Source: Branchiostoma floridae (taxonomy: Eukaryota > Chordata > Leptocardii > Amphioxiformes > Branchiostomatidae). Taken from it: 64,000 bases of DNA. Below are positions 23,079-33,693 of this stretch, piece by piece; the stretch's first letter is position 1; each line of letters starts with the position of its first letter. The translations under genes were made by a program, and so were the position numbers. The notes beneath the pieces are model-generated. The model made no database searches. It was not told the origin of the DNA and saw only the letters and a program-made list of their open reading frames with translations. The stretch is from contig NC_049991.1 in assembly GCF_000003815.2 (NCBI RefSeq), positions 18,440,037 to 18,504,036 of the forward strand. The letters run 5' to 3'.

Positions 23079-24136
23079 CGAGGGTGAGTCAGAAAGTAAT
23101 GCAAGTGGTTTCATAACAGACTCATTTTTTAATCAATTGAGTTGAAATTCGGCACAAAGGTAGAGGCATATGTCCTCTTGAGATTGTAATTTTTCAATTT
23201 GTTCTTTATTACTTAATGAGCAACTGAGTTGATTTCAAGTTGACCACACCCATAGAAGCTTGTCAGACAATCAGTTCTCCTAAATCAGACCAACTTAAAA
23301 TTACTGTAGGAGATTGAAATTACACATGTATTATAACAAATGTCTCTGTAGGTTGCACGCAAATTTTTATTTCTGAGCTCTCAATGGTTCCTCATTTACA
23401 ACTGCTAGAATGGTGTAAATTGAGATACAGAGCTGTTTTATTTATACACGAATTCGTGAGTTGTCGGTTAAAAGACTACTTTTCCATTAATCAAAAGAAA
23501 CGAAACTTTACACTGTTATTAACTGTTTCAAGGCCAAGAAGTGTGCCAAGTTTTATTTGTCTTAGTTAATGGAAAAGTAGGCTACAGAAACTTTTAATCA
23601 TAACACCAAAAATCTCATGACCCTGACGACTGCGTATACCTCACTCTACACCAGCAACGAAAAAAGAAAAACTGATCGGATTTCAGAGTTGAAAATAAGC
23701 GTATGGCTTATGGAGAAATGCAGCTTATTACATGTCCAGGTTCAGTCTCCTACAATAGCAAAAATTGGTTTAGGAAGATCCTTAATTGTACGTTAATTGG
23801 ACCTCACTTTTCTTCTGACGGGCTTCCTAGGGTATGGTCAACTTGAAATTAGCTCAGTCACTCATAAGATAATGAACAGCAAATTTAGATATTTTAATCT
23901 CATGAGGACATATTCCTCTACCTTTAAGCCAAATTTTAACTTATTCGATCAAAAAACTAGTCTGTTATGAAACCACTTGCATTACTTCCGTGAATAGTTC
24001 CGTGAAGTAGTTCCCGTCATTCCACCCTGATGATGGTGTCTGACAGACACCGAAACGTCGGAAGTAAGTTATTTTCTGGTTGTGCTAAAAGAACCTTACT
24101 ATATGAACACTTGCATTACTTTCTGACTCACCCTCG
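23079..24136. mobile_element. mariner-like non-autonomous element
   Basis: Left end CGAGGGTGAGTCAGAAAGTA follows TA (23077-23078); right end TACTTTCTGACTCACCCTCG precedes TA (24137-24138). Terminal repeats are long: GTTGATTTCAAGTTGACCAC at left is mirrored by the GGTCAACTTGAAATTAGCTC region at right. No DD34D transposase frame is present. The right arm is interrupted by a 120-bp retro-insertion. Confidence 0.75.
23988..24107 (+). mobile_element. 120-bp retro-insertion with a hammerhead-like core
   Basis: Flanked by a perfect 14-bp target duplication CACTTGCATTACTT (23974-23987 and 24108-24121). Inside, CTGATGA (24027-24033) is followed by a perfect 6-bp stem GGTGTC/GACACC around loop TGACA and then GAAAC (24052-24056). 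That is the order CUGAUGA - stem II - GAAA of hammerhead ribozymes known from Penelope-like elements. Stem I and stem III partners are not convincing in the 120 bp. A truncated Penelope-like tail is the likely origin. Confidence 0.6.
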
Positions 24137-26869
24137 TATTTCTCAAAAGTGTTTCTTGAATTCACTGCTAAACCCCAGGAATTCCATTAACAGCCTTTTA
24201 TCGAAATCTTTCCCTGATAACTCGTCCTCAACTGGAAGATAGGTGCTGACGTCACCAAGTGGGCGGGTTTGGCGGGTTTATTCAGGAACTTCTGATGACG
24301 CTGACGCCTCGGATATTTCTCAAACGTCTGTTCTTGAATTCGCTGCTAAACCCCTGGAATTCTATTGACAGCCCTTTATCGAAATCTTTCCCTGATAAGT
24401 CCTCTTCAACTGGAAGATAGGTGCTGACGTCACTAAGCGGCGAGCTGATTTTACTGGTTTTATCATCAGATATTGACGTTGCCAATGCTGAATATCCGGA
24501 GATTCCTTAGATTTCTGTCTTCAGCTTCAACTTCCCTGCTGAAAGCTGAACGACCTCAACGAATTCATAAAAACCTTTTATTGGGACCTTTGGTAGATCG
24601 TCATCAACAGAAAAATAAGTGTTGCTTCAATGAGCCAGTGGATTTTGCGTGGATATCCATTTGCTATACTGCTAACGTTGACACCCTTTTTAATTCTATC
24701 TCTTAATTCACTGTTATAACTGGATGACGTCCTTTCCTTGATCGTTCACGGACAGATTTTCATCAACTGAAAATCTCTGAGTGGGTGGATTTCGATAGTT
24801 TATTTATTAGCTATCGCCTATATTGAGGCTCCGGAAAGTCTTTGAGTTCGTTGCTATAAGCTGAACTTTCTGGGATTCCATCAGCAGTTGTCGGTTTCCT
24901 TACGCACGTGTGATCTCTCTTCAATAGATCGTCGTCAATAGATGAAAAGGGAGCGCTGGTTTCTCTGTGTGGGTGTATTTGGAAGAAGATTTATTCATTG
25001 CCAACAGCTAATATCGAGGCGCTAAGCTACGGATATTCCATAGAACAGGCTGAACCCAGTTGAACTCTGCTGACAACATTTCTTGGTTTCTCTCAAATAG
25101 TCCCAGAACCAAAGAGAGAAGTGTCAACCGTACGGTTTCTCGGAGATTGCAGTCTATACCAATGCTGGGGCTTTGGATTTTCTTTAGAATTCTGTCTTTG
25201 AATTCGCAGCTAATATATAAAAGCTGAGCCATTTAGAATTGAGTCTCTGAATTCCATAAACTACCTTTTATTGAGAGCATTCCCTATGATTATGGATCGT
25301 CCTTTAATATAGCTGAAAGAAAAAAAAAATATGTTTGGTTGATTTTTCTGCTTCTTTTGAATTGAAAGGGACGTCTCTGAGTGGGCGAATTTGGCTAGTT
25401 TATTCATTAGCTATCGCCAATTTTTTAATAGCTATCGCCAATTTTTAGGCTCCGGAAAGTCTTTAGAACCCTGTCTTTGAGTTTGTTGCTATAAGCTGAA
25501 CTTTCTGGAATTCCATCAGCCGCTGTCGGTTTCCTTACGCACGTGTGATCTCTCGTCAATAGATCGTCGTCAACAGATGAAAGGGAAGCGCTGATCTCTC
25601 AGTGTGGGTGGATTTGGAAGAAGATTTATTCATTGCCAACAGCTAATATCGAGGCACTAAGCTACGGATATTCCATAGAACAGGCTGAACCCAGTTGAAC
25701 TCCGCTGACAACATTTCTTGGTTGCTCTTAAATAGTCCGACGTCAGCACCAGAGAGAGAAGGGTTATCTGTGAGGTGTCTGTCGATCGCTGTCTACATCC
25801 AATGTTGATGCTTTGGATATTTCTGTCTTTGAATTCGCAACTGAAAGATCAGAATTACATAATGACCTTCTATTGAGAGCATTCCATAGGCGTATAGATC
25901 GTCCTCAACTGAAAGAAATGTGCTAACTCTCTATTTGGTGGACTTTGCTCAGTTTGCTGCTTTCTTCGATAGCTGCTGCCAATGACAATGTTTAGATTTT
26001 TGTTTTTGAACTCGCTGATGAAACTGAACCTCTTGGAATTGTATCCACAACCTTTACTTGCAGTCTTTCTACCATAGATCATCATGAATCGAGAGAGCAG
26101 TGCCGGCGTCTCTGAGTGGGCGGATTTGAATGATTTATTCCGGAGCTTCTGACGTCGACGCTTTGGACATTTCTCAAAATTCTGTTCAACCGAAATCCCT
26201 TTGACAGCCGTTCCTTAGTCGTTTCCGTATAGACCGTCATCTTTGAGCATCAAAGAGAGCTTTGGCGTTTTTGAATTGGCTGGTTTATTTAGTCTCTTCA
26301 ACTGACATTGACGCTTTCGATATACTTTTCAATACTTATCTATATTGTTCACCTGAAATCCCTTTAACAGCCGTTCCTTAGTCGTTTCACCATAGACAGT
26401 CATCAATTGCGGACGAATCGTTGGCGTTTTTGAATTGGTTGCTTTATTCAGACTCTTCTACTGACGCTGCCACTTTGGATATACTTCTCAAAATTCTGTT
26501 CACCCGAAATCCCATTGACAGCCGTTCCTCGACCGTTTCCTCATAGACTGTCGTCAACTGAAAGAGACGCGTAGGCGTTTTTTAGTTTACTAGTTTATTC
26601 AGACGCTTCCTCTGACGTTGGCACTTCGAATATTCTGTATAGAGTCGGTCTTAGCATCTGAAAGGGTCATGTGGGAAGGAATCTTAGACACTTGTCTGAA
26701 TGTACTAACAGTTTGACTGTCTGGGGTAGATTTTCTTTATCTTTCTTCATATCTTCATATAGACGATTTGCATTTGTTTCTGTAAGTATGTAATGGTATG
26801 TTATTAAAGTGGGGATTTTTGTCTTCCTCTGCTTACAAAAACGAAGCCAAACCCAACCCGTTTAGAAAT

Positions 26870-27015
26870 AGCCAACACTAGTAATCGAGTTGTCTCTTCT
26901 TACAATAATATACATCACCATCCATTTCACCTATATGTTCCCTATATTTCTACCATGTAAATGCAATTAGCCTCCGGGCATGAACTTACAGATAAACATT
27001 CATCATCATCAACAA
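26870..27015 (+). mobile_element. LINE 3' end with ATC tail
   Basis: ATGCAATTAGCCTCCGGGCA then AACTTACAGATAAACATTCATCATCATC is the 3' terminus seen in the copies at 4235 and 10805, with a trinucleotide tail. Confidence 0.55.
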
Positions 27016-27845
27016 TAATTGTCATAACCATACGTGTCACAGTTTGCAGGACGACTCGCGAAAAACCCACACAGACGTCAGGTTTCTGGTCAGCCTAGCA
27101 TGTTGTTTTTTTTCTCCTGTCACTATAGAATTTGTTTCTTGTTGCCATAGTTGATCTTTGAAGCAAGGTTGATGGGGATATATATACAGCCTGGAATATA
27201 CCCAAGACAAATTTCGTTTTAGATATTAAAATACATATTTCCCTGGCCGATCATAGATCGAATAACAACCAAAGGAGGCATGTTATACTTTCGAAACATT
27301 TACAGAAGTATATCCAGGATAATATAACTATGTTATGAAAGAAGCAGATTTGCTTATCTCATACATTTTACAAAGATTTCCCTAATGTTACTCAAGTAGC
27401 GAGTCAACATTATCTCTCATTTTATACTGATATACTTTTACGGTTTTTTTTCTTCACATTTGTACATTGATGTGACAAAATCCCAGATCAACGACATATG
27501 CATCGTACTACGTAGCTTTTATCAATATTCCGGGTGCGCCCTACCACCTAGTACGTACGACTTAAAATATCATTCCAAAACATATAAGAGAATCAGCCAA
27601 CTTTATTCCTCGTGTATTCAATGCTTGTACAAAATATCTGGTGCCGATTTGCATAACGGTGCTCTGGAGTATGCTTGTAGTGCGAAGATTGATAGCCTTC
27701 TCCCTTAATTAGCCCGTTCACACAGTTTTGCGATCGTCTTGGGAGGTAATCTCACCACAGGTGTGAATTTCAGCCCCTTAAGGTACGCCTGCAGCTATCT
27801 TTAGCTTCACTGATGACGAAGGCAGTTAACATGTAAATCTCTCAT
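27016..27845. other. intergenic, nothing assigned
   Basis: An 82-codon frame at 27460-27708 (+) has no recognised domain; no splice or promoter context supports it. Confidence 0.4.
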
Positions 27846-28083
27846 ACCCCCTTTGTACCAGGACGGCGCTCTCGCCGCGCGCTCTCTGCGACCTATAATT
27901 TGACATATCGCTCAACGAATTGTATCGAAAAGAAACGAATCTTTTTACACTTTCCGTGTTTTGTTGTCATCTCACACTTTTACATTATGTATGATATACC
28001 CGGTGTGAAAGCGAAGGATACGCATATCCTGTTCAGGTCGCAGTGAGAGCGCAGCGCGATCGCCGTCTAGTGGAAAGGGGGCC
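27846..28083. mobile_element. MITE, CCCCCTTT family
   Basis: Left ACCCCCTTTGTACCAGGACG, right GCGATCGCCGTCTAGTGGAA then AGGGGG; same interior as 13209-13457 (CGCTCAACGAATTGTATCG, ATGTATGATATAC). Confidence 0.75.
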
Positions 28084-29540
28084 TCAGTGCAGTCGAGCAG
28101 ATCTAGTCTGGCGTCTATCTTATTCCAGCCCCAGCTCGCTCCTCTGCCCACTTCCTTCAGAAAATATTCTGCGTTGATGCAATCTGAGGGCAAGCTGGGG
28201 CTAGAATAGGGTGGTTCTAGTAAAGTCTTGAAGTGGCTGACATTGTACAAATATCATGAATTGTGCCAAAAGGAATATAAAACCGGAAGGTTTGCTGCAG
28301 TGTCAAACAAAGCCGACACAGGCTAAGAATCCCATCGTTTCTTTGATAGATCAAGATCTAACATAACCATATACCATATTGCCAAACAGTCCAACCATAC
28401 CTCATTGTGCTGTGCTAATAAATTACAAACGGATGCCGTTACAAACACAGCGCTACAAAACATAGCCTTCATGCCAGTTAGCAGTTAGCTGCCCATAAAA
28501 AGATAAGCCTTCAACATGTACAACGACTAATCAACTGTTCTGTTCTGGCGAATTAGTTAGCCTTTTGACCGATCCCTACTACATTTTTTAGCCACTCAAA
28601 GAATATCCTAAGCACTAGTGTTGGTCGTGGACGAATCCGTCCATGTCAAGTGGCGTGATCTGCTCGAAAACTGCTTGGGATTTAAGATAGCCTGGGTGCC
28701 AGACTGACTTCAGGGCCCACACAGGCCCGTTTCCCGGCTCTTGGGCTAACATGCTTCCGAGGAAATGTTATTTCAATCAGCCCTCAGTTAAACACTAAGC
28801 AACAACTGGAGGTTAGCCTCAGCTAGTCGGGCGACATTGGCTATCTGCAATGTCAGCCGAACGAATAAATAAATGAATAAACAACTGGAGCTGTCTGTAG
28901 CTAAACGTTCTTGGGGCATGTTGGACCGAGGGGTTGCCCTGTGTGGGCCTTGGAAAAAGTCTGGTATCCAGGCTAAGCGTAAGACATCTCTGGTGTACAT
29001 ATGTGAAATATCCACACTTCCACATTATTTACTAGGCTGTATGCATTACGCCATGGGTAGCGTCCGTCAAAGAGACAGCGAATGGAAAACATCGCCCCAC
29101 CATATATATGTATAAAATTCACATCACCAGAAGGATATCTGATCGATAAACAATTGAATGGATACATTTCACACGCACTGCCACATTATCTCAAAGTCTG
29201 TATAACGCCGACCTGGCATGGGTTATGCGTATTGCCTTTTCTCTGAATAATATTATATCAACATATAATAGATAAACATTGTTTACATACAAAACATTCT
29301 AGGAATTTCCTTGTCGATAGTTGGGTTTGCAAAAGTCTTTTTTTTTCGAAGTGGTCTTCACGATTCCATCGTGGACATTAGCTTTCCTTAATCTTCGCCC
29401 GCGAAGACAAGTCAAGATGCAAAATTGTACAATATTGACACAACGTGCAAAACAATGATTGATTTCACTAGTCATTACTATAGAGAATAACCAATAATGT
29501 CCCCCGCACCAAACTTGACTAGAGGGACACACGGTCGAAG
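28084..29540. other. intergenic, nothing assigned
   Basis: No supported gene. An imperfect inverted repeat of about 110 bp lies around 28690-28980 (GCCTGGGTGCCAGACTGACT near 28690, CCACACAGGCCCG near 28717, mirrored by GTGTGGGCCTTGG and GGTATCCAGGCTAAG), probably another foldback element. Confidence 0.4.
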
Positions 29541-29570
29541 CGTTTACAAAACGCAGCAGTCATTCTGCAC

Positions 29571-29923
29571 TTCACAGCATCGGCTGTCACATTGTAGCAA
29601 CAGGTTTGCAAAAATATGTGGCAATAGTAAATACTCACACCAACTTTACTTGGATACGTACCTAAAAAGATTGGAGACAGATCGAATGTTGTTGTTGCCG
29701 ATGTGCTCTGTTTGTGAGTCTTATATACGGCTCGTCAGTCTCCTGAATGGTTTACAAAACGCAGCAAGCCATGGTCTGTCACATTGTAGCAACAGGTTAC
29801 AAAAATATGTGGCAATAGTAAATACTTACACCACCTTTACTTGGATACGTACCTAAAAGGATTGGATACAGAATGTTCGAGTTATGTTTGAGAGTCCTAC
29901 ATGTAGCTAGTCCGTCTCCTGAA
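29571..29923. repeat. tandem duplication overlapping the 3' end of the gene at 29907
   Basis: GTTTACAAAACGCAGCA, TCACATTGTAGCAACAGGTT, AAATATGTGGCAATAGTAAA, CTTTACTTGGATACGTACCT and GTCTCCTGAA occur twice in order, with a period of about 176-207 bp because of one indel. The unit nearer the gene includes its last codons and stop (minus strand). In the second unit the matching frame has no stop at that place. Confidence 0.75.
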
Positions 29924-30395
29924 CGAACAGCAACGGCGAGGAGCTGAATTCCTGCAGAGCAGGGCTATGGCAGTCCCGACCTACGGGGCTGAGGCGCCCC
30001 TGTGTCCGCGGAGGGGTTACTGTTTTACCGATACCGGTGGGTTTGCAGTTCTGTGGGGCTTGAGTCTTCCCGTTGGGGGGCAGCGGGCTGCTCCGGCAGT
30101 CCCTCGGGCCAGGCGTGCTGCAGTCCCGAGAGTTCTGGCTGATCTTCCGCCGGCGGTAGTGCCGCTCCATCTCCTCGTCTCCGGACACCTCTGCCACGGT
30201 GCGCATGGTGTACTCCAGCCGGGTCTCCCAGGCCGGGTCGTACGCTAGCCGCTTGCCGTCCTCCTTCAACAGAATGGCCGTCTGGACCACCAGGAAGTCC
30301 GAGAGGATGTTCTTGGCAACCTTTGGTTGGTCCTCCCTCCACGGTAGCATCTGCACGATCGGCTGGATGGAGATGCAGCTAGACGCGGTACCCAT
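29907..30395 (-). CDS. small protein with Met-Gly-...-Cys start, paralog of the gene at 51807
   Basis: ATG at 30395-30393 (good context: G at -3 and +4) gives 162 aa. The N-terminus MGTASSC has Gly2, Ser6 and Cys7, fitting N-myristoylation plus palmitoylation. Residues about 29-47 (NILSDFLVVQTAILLKEDG) and 59-72 (RLEYTMRTVAEVSG) are shared with the second gene (LLSELITVQTAIVFTDAG; LAYTLRSIAELSG), and only these blocks are conserved. The C-terminal half is Pro/Ser/Arg-rich with repeated Arg-Asp-Cys (RDCSTP, RDCRSSP, RDCHSP), probably disordered. No domain family is recognised. A TATA box, CRE and octamer lie upstream. The paralogy supports a real gene; membrane-anchored adaptor function is only a guess. 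The 3' end overlaps a tandem duplication, so the true C-terminus may be spliced. Confidence 0.62.
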   Translation of the reverse strand: MGTASSCISIQPIVQMLPWREDQPKVAKNILSDFLVVQTAILLKEDGKRLAYDPAWETRLEYTMRTVAEVSGDEEMERHYRRRKISQNSRDCSTPGPRDCRSSPLPPNGKTQAPQNCKPTGIGKTVTPPRTQGRLSPVGRDCHSPALQEFSSSPLLFVQETD

Positions 30396-30447
30396 CGCTC
30401 TGGCTTCCGACACTCTGCACTAACGCGTCTTACACCAAGTCCGTACT

Positions 30448-30636
30448 CCTTATAATCGTAGCCGCGTCTTAAAGTTGACAGTTTCACCTCCAAGACGGTT
30501 CTTCTTCTGACAACCACACGAACAACAAAATCGGAGCGAAGCTACCTCGAAGGAAACATGGCACTCTTCTGTATGTATATATGTACGTTGAGTTCGAACA
30601 CGCATACGTCATAAATGTGACGTCAGGAATTTGCAT
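30448..30636 (-). promoter_or_regulatory. promoter region of the gene at 30395
   Basis: On the minus strand TATAAGG (30454-30448) lies about 55 bp before the ATG. Further upstream are a perfect CRE palindrome TGACGTCA (30618-30625) and an octamer ATTTGCAT (30629-30636, + strand reading). Their use is inferred. Confidence 0.45.
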
Positions 30637-30639
30637 GAA

Positions 30640-31242
30640 TATTTTTCCTCACGTGTGACGAGCGCAGTCATGAAAGGGATTTTAAAAAGCCTCCACGAAA
30701 TTGGTTCGGACTCGCGGCGCCGAGTGATGTGGGATCAGCGACACACTTTTCCCTCGAGGCCTGGGGAAAAATTGTCATGTTTCCGGGTACCACGTTGACA
30801 GTATCCAGCAAAACCTAGAGATTCTAGTTCTTTTCTTTCTTAGGCGTAGGTCACATTATCAAGTAGAGGCCCGGCCGGGATGTTTTAAGAAACGAAAAAC
30901 TAAAATGTATAACGAGAAATATACACATATCATTCCCATGAATTGACATTTTGAGTATTTTTATGTCTTTTATATCATTCTTTTCGCTTCCGAATGCTGC
31001 CCGGCCGGGCCCCGGTTTCGAAATTTGACCTAGTAGTATAAGCAAGGGACATAAGATTTTGATTTGGCAAGTGAGTGATGGAATCTAAAAAAAAAAAAAA
31101 AAGAATCTAACGTATTTCAGACTTTGTTAACAGATTGTGTAGTAAACATTTTTGCTTCTTTTCTTTCTGTTTATTGATATTCTTGTTCTTGTTAAATGTA
31201 TATCTGCATAATTATGATATTATAATATGATGGTGAAATTTG
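30640..31242. other. intergenic, GC-rich then AT-rich
   Basis: Only the CpG-containing stretch 30700-30790 upstream of the minus-strand gene and an A-run (31089-31102) stand out. Confidence 0.4.
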
Positions 31243-31349
31243 ATATCCAAGCAGATCATACGGTAGCCATACACACTCCTAGGCCGGCTAAACTCCTTGG
31301 CCAGCTTTTGATACAATCTTATGCTACCGTAGGATTTGCTTGGAGATTA
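31243..31349. mobile_element. foldback element, TCTCCAAGCAGAT family, short copy
   Basis: GATATCCAAGCAGATCATAC at left is inverted as CCGTAGGATTTGCTTGGAGA at right, with the family centre CTAGGCCGGCTAAACTCCTT. Confidence 0.65.
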
Positions 31350-32179
31350 GGTGAAAATATTAGTGTCCTGATGCATTTCAGTTTGGAACTTTAAAACTGA
31401 ATTCTCTGGATCTCTTGGGCCGGAATCTAAAGATACAAAAAAAATCCTAGCAACCTTTTTTTTTCTAAGAACGTAACCTAAAACACAACATTGTTTCCTA
31501 GGCCCAAGTAAGTCCTTGCTATGTCTAATGCATCTTTCCCGATCGCGACTGCAAATGTCATTGCCCGACTTCACAAGAGAGGCGGCGCTCGTATCTTTGA
31601 GAAACAGTCAAGCCGACGGAACTCTCAGCTAATGAAAGTACCATATAAGGGTTGTTGTGACGTGATCACGATGTTATGGTACAGGGAAATGGCATTTCTT
31701 AAATCCTAGGATGAAATCCTGTTTCATCGTGTAGAGTAATGGTCACAGTGACCTACATACTACGTCACATTTCAACAAAGGGGCCCGTCCGGACAGCTTT
31801 GGGGAAACGGAAAGTATGACAAAAAGACAACAAGAACACAAAACGTACCAACGTAATAATTCAACAACGTGCCTTGTGCATAATCATTGGCATAAGAAGG
31901 CTAAATTTTTTATGTCATACCTGTGACGCGAAAACGTTCGATACGGGTGTTCCGGACCGGCTGGTAACTTTCCGTACGGCCCGGGGTTATCACACGGGCT
32001 CCATTCGAATAAATCGAACTGTTTCGAGTGGGCCGAGTCCGGCGCCATCGAAAGTTCGAATACCTGATTCGGACGTTGGAACATTACTGTTGCAACAATT
32101 TTTTTTTCGAGGGCAAAAAATTTGTTCAACTTCTGGCGCATTTCGCATCAAAACAGTGGTTTTCTCAGGTGGGTATGAC
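31350..32179. other. intergenic upstream of the long direct repeat
   Basis: A MITE-core-like stretch (AAGTATGACAAAAAGACAAC, 31815-31850) suggests an old element. Overlapping 85-codon minus frames near 31884-32247 are not supported. Confidence 0.35.
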
Positions 32180-33033
32180 ATAAATAAAATACAACACGGT
32201 GTATTCCGCATCACCCTCGGTCTCAGCCCTCCCGCGGGTCGGATCACCCTCCGGCCTTCGGCCGTCGGGCGATCCGACCCGCGGTCGGGCTGATACCTTG
32301 GGCGATACGGAATAAACCGTGTTGTATTCTATATGTACAACATACGTACGACTCCAATAATGTCCCCAGTCTGGGTTCGTACGATAATCGTACGACGTTT
32401 GAGATCGAGTACTTATTACCCTTATTCACACTTTATGTTTCACTCTGAGAGGCATGTATCTAGTGTAGCCTTACACAGTTTCAACAGACAGGAAGACATT
32501 TTTTTGTTCCATTGGACGGCGATCCTTGGGAGACTGTTCAGCGACTAAAATTGTATTTGTGTTACGCTTCATTTCATTGCTGGAATGGGGGGTAAGACGT
32601 AAATGAATGATTAAAAATAAAACAGAACACACAAAACGTAAAAAAAGTCGTTCTTTATCTACAAAATTCGTTGAGTGATCTATGAAGTCTTTTGTCCTTC
32701 AGCTGTCGCAGAGCCATTGCAGCCTCTGTTGTAAATGGGACGAAACAGAAATTACCGTATATGGCTTGCTGAAATGGCTTTCAGTGAAATTTAAGATCAG
32801 ACGTCATGTTTTGGAATATTCTGGAGGGCACAATAGTATGGCATAAATTGTGTGCTATTTGGTACAATGGAGGGATTGAAGCTGCTTTATAGTCACATTT
32901 TCTAGCTAGTCACTCAGGAGGTCTACAAGCTGGTGACTCACGTTGGCAATAATATTTCCACATATGGAATAGAGTCTTGCGAGATGTAAATGTCTGATCT
33001 TCATTTGCTTAGGCCATCTAGCATTATTTTATT
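32180..33033. repeat. long direct repeat, left copy (854 bp)
   Basis: Identical by eye to 41966-42820 except for one extra A in an A-run (CGT followed by seven A here, eight A in the right copy, near 42430). It starts ATAAATAAAATACAACACGG and ends GCATTATTTTATT. Sequence outside the repeat differs on both sides. It brackets the Tx1-type LINE precisely: left copy, LINE, poly(A), right copy. Confidence 0.9.
32188..32328. repeat. 141-bp near-perfect palindrome
   Basis: AATACAACACGG..TATTCCGCATC..CCGCGGGTCGGATC folds onto GATCCGACCCGCGG..GATACGGAATAAACCGTGTT around a GGCCTTCGGCC centre. A second identical copy lies at 41974-42114 because it sits in the long direct repeat. It would form a strong hairpin. 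No TATA or protein frame; probably a foldback element. Confidence 0.8.
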
Positions 33034-33693
33034 ATTATATTATTCTTTTTTTTGTCGGTGCGCGGATTTTGCACAGGTCGGACGTGTGTTCCTATGCTCT
33101 CGTTTTTGAATCATTTCTGCTAAAGTTTTTGCTATTTTTCTGCTTGTTACTCTTCCTAACATTTTGTGACTTGTTTTCAGGTCCATTTGTGTTTGTTTCT
33201 CACTATTGATTTTTTGTTTCTGTTCATTCTTGTCTCCGTGTGAACACACCGGCGAGCCAAGCCCATCCAGCGGCGGCGGTCTCGTGACGGAGCCCCGACC
33301 AGGCAGACTACTCAACGCCGAGGAAAGGAAGTAAGAAGGAAGGAAGGAAGGAAGGAAGGACGCGACATCGATCGAGGCCTGTCCCCTCACTCCACGGTTT
33401 CCTGACCAGCGTTTTTCCTGACCAGCGAGTTTCCTGTGGATCAGAGAGGACCCCAAACCCGGTGCAGACAACAAACGCCGGCGTCCCTGGGACTATAAAC
33501 AACACTACAGACAGGTCATACGCTCCTTTTTCTGACTTCAACAACTTGATCACTCAAATCTATCACCAACTGTTAAAGTTGGAGTGCTAAGGATTACTCT
33601 GTTTCCAAGAATAATCCGTCTGAACCCGTTGTCTGGCAATAATACTGCTGAAGACTCCGGCGTAACCCAGAAGGAGATCATAACAAAGGCAAC

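Larger units (their letters stand above)
22460..26650. repeat. diverged satellite-like tandem array
   Basis: A complex unit of roughly 170-240 bp recurs many times in the same orientation. Successive landmarks are CTTCGGATATTTCTCAAA, TTGAATTCGCTGCTAAA, CTGGAATTCCATCAAC, a T/C-rich ATCGAAATC block, a GTC(C/A)TCAACTGAAAGA block, GCTGACGTCACC, and a GGCGGATTTGGTGGGTTTAT block. Later units (from about 24700) are much more degenerate. A mariner-like element interrupts the array at 23079-24136. No coding frame persists across units. Confidence 0.75.

Noticed and set aside
29907-30395. BH3-like motif (VAEVSGDEEM) suggesting a Bcl-2-type protein
   Set aside because: The hydrophobic spacing is off by one and the paralog has SGRIG without the Asp, so the resemblance is not conserved.
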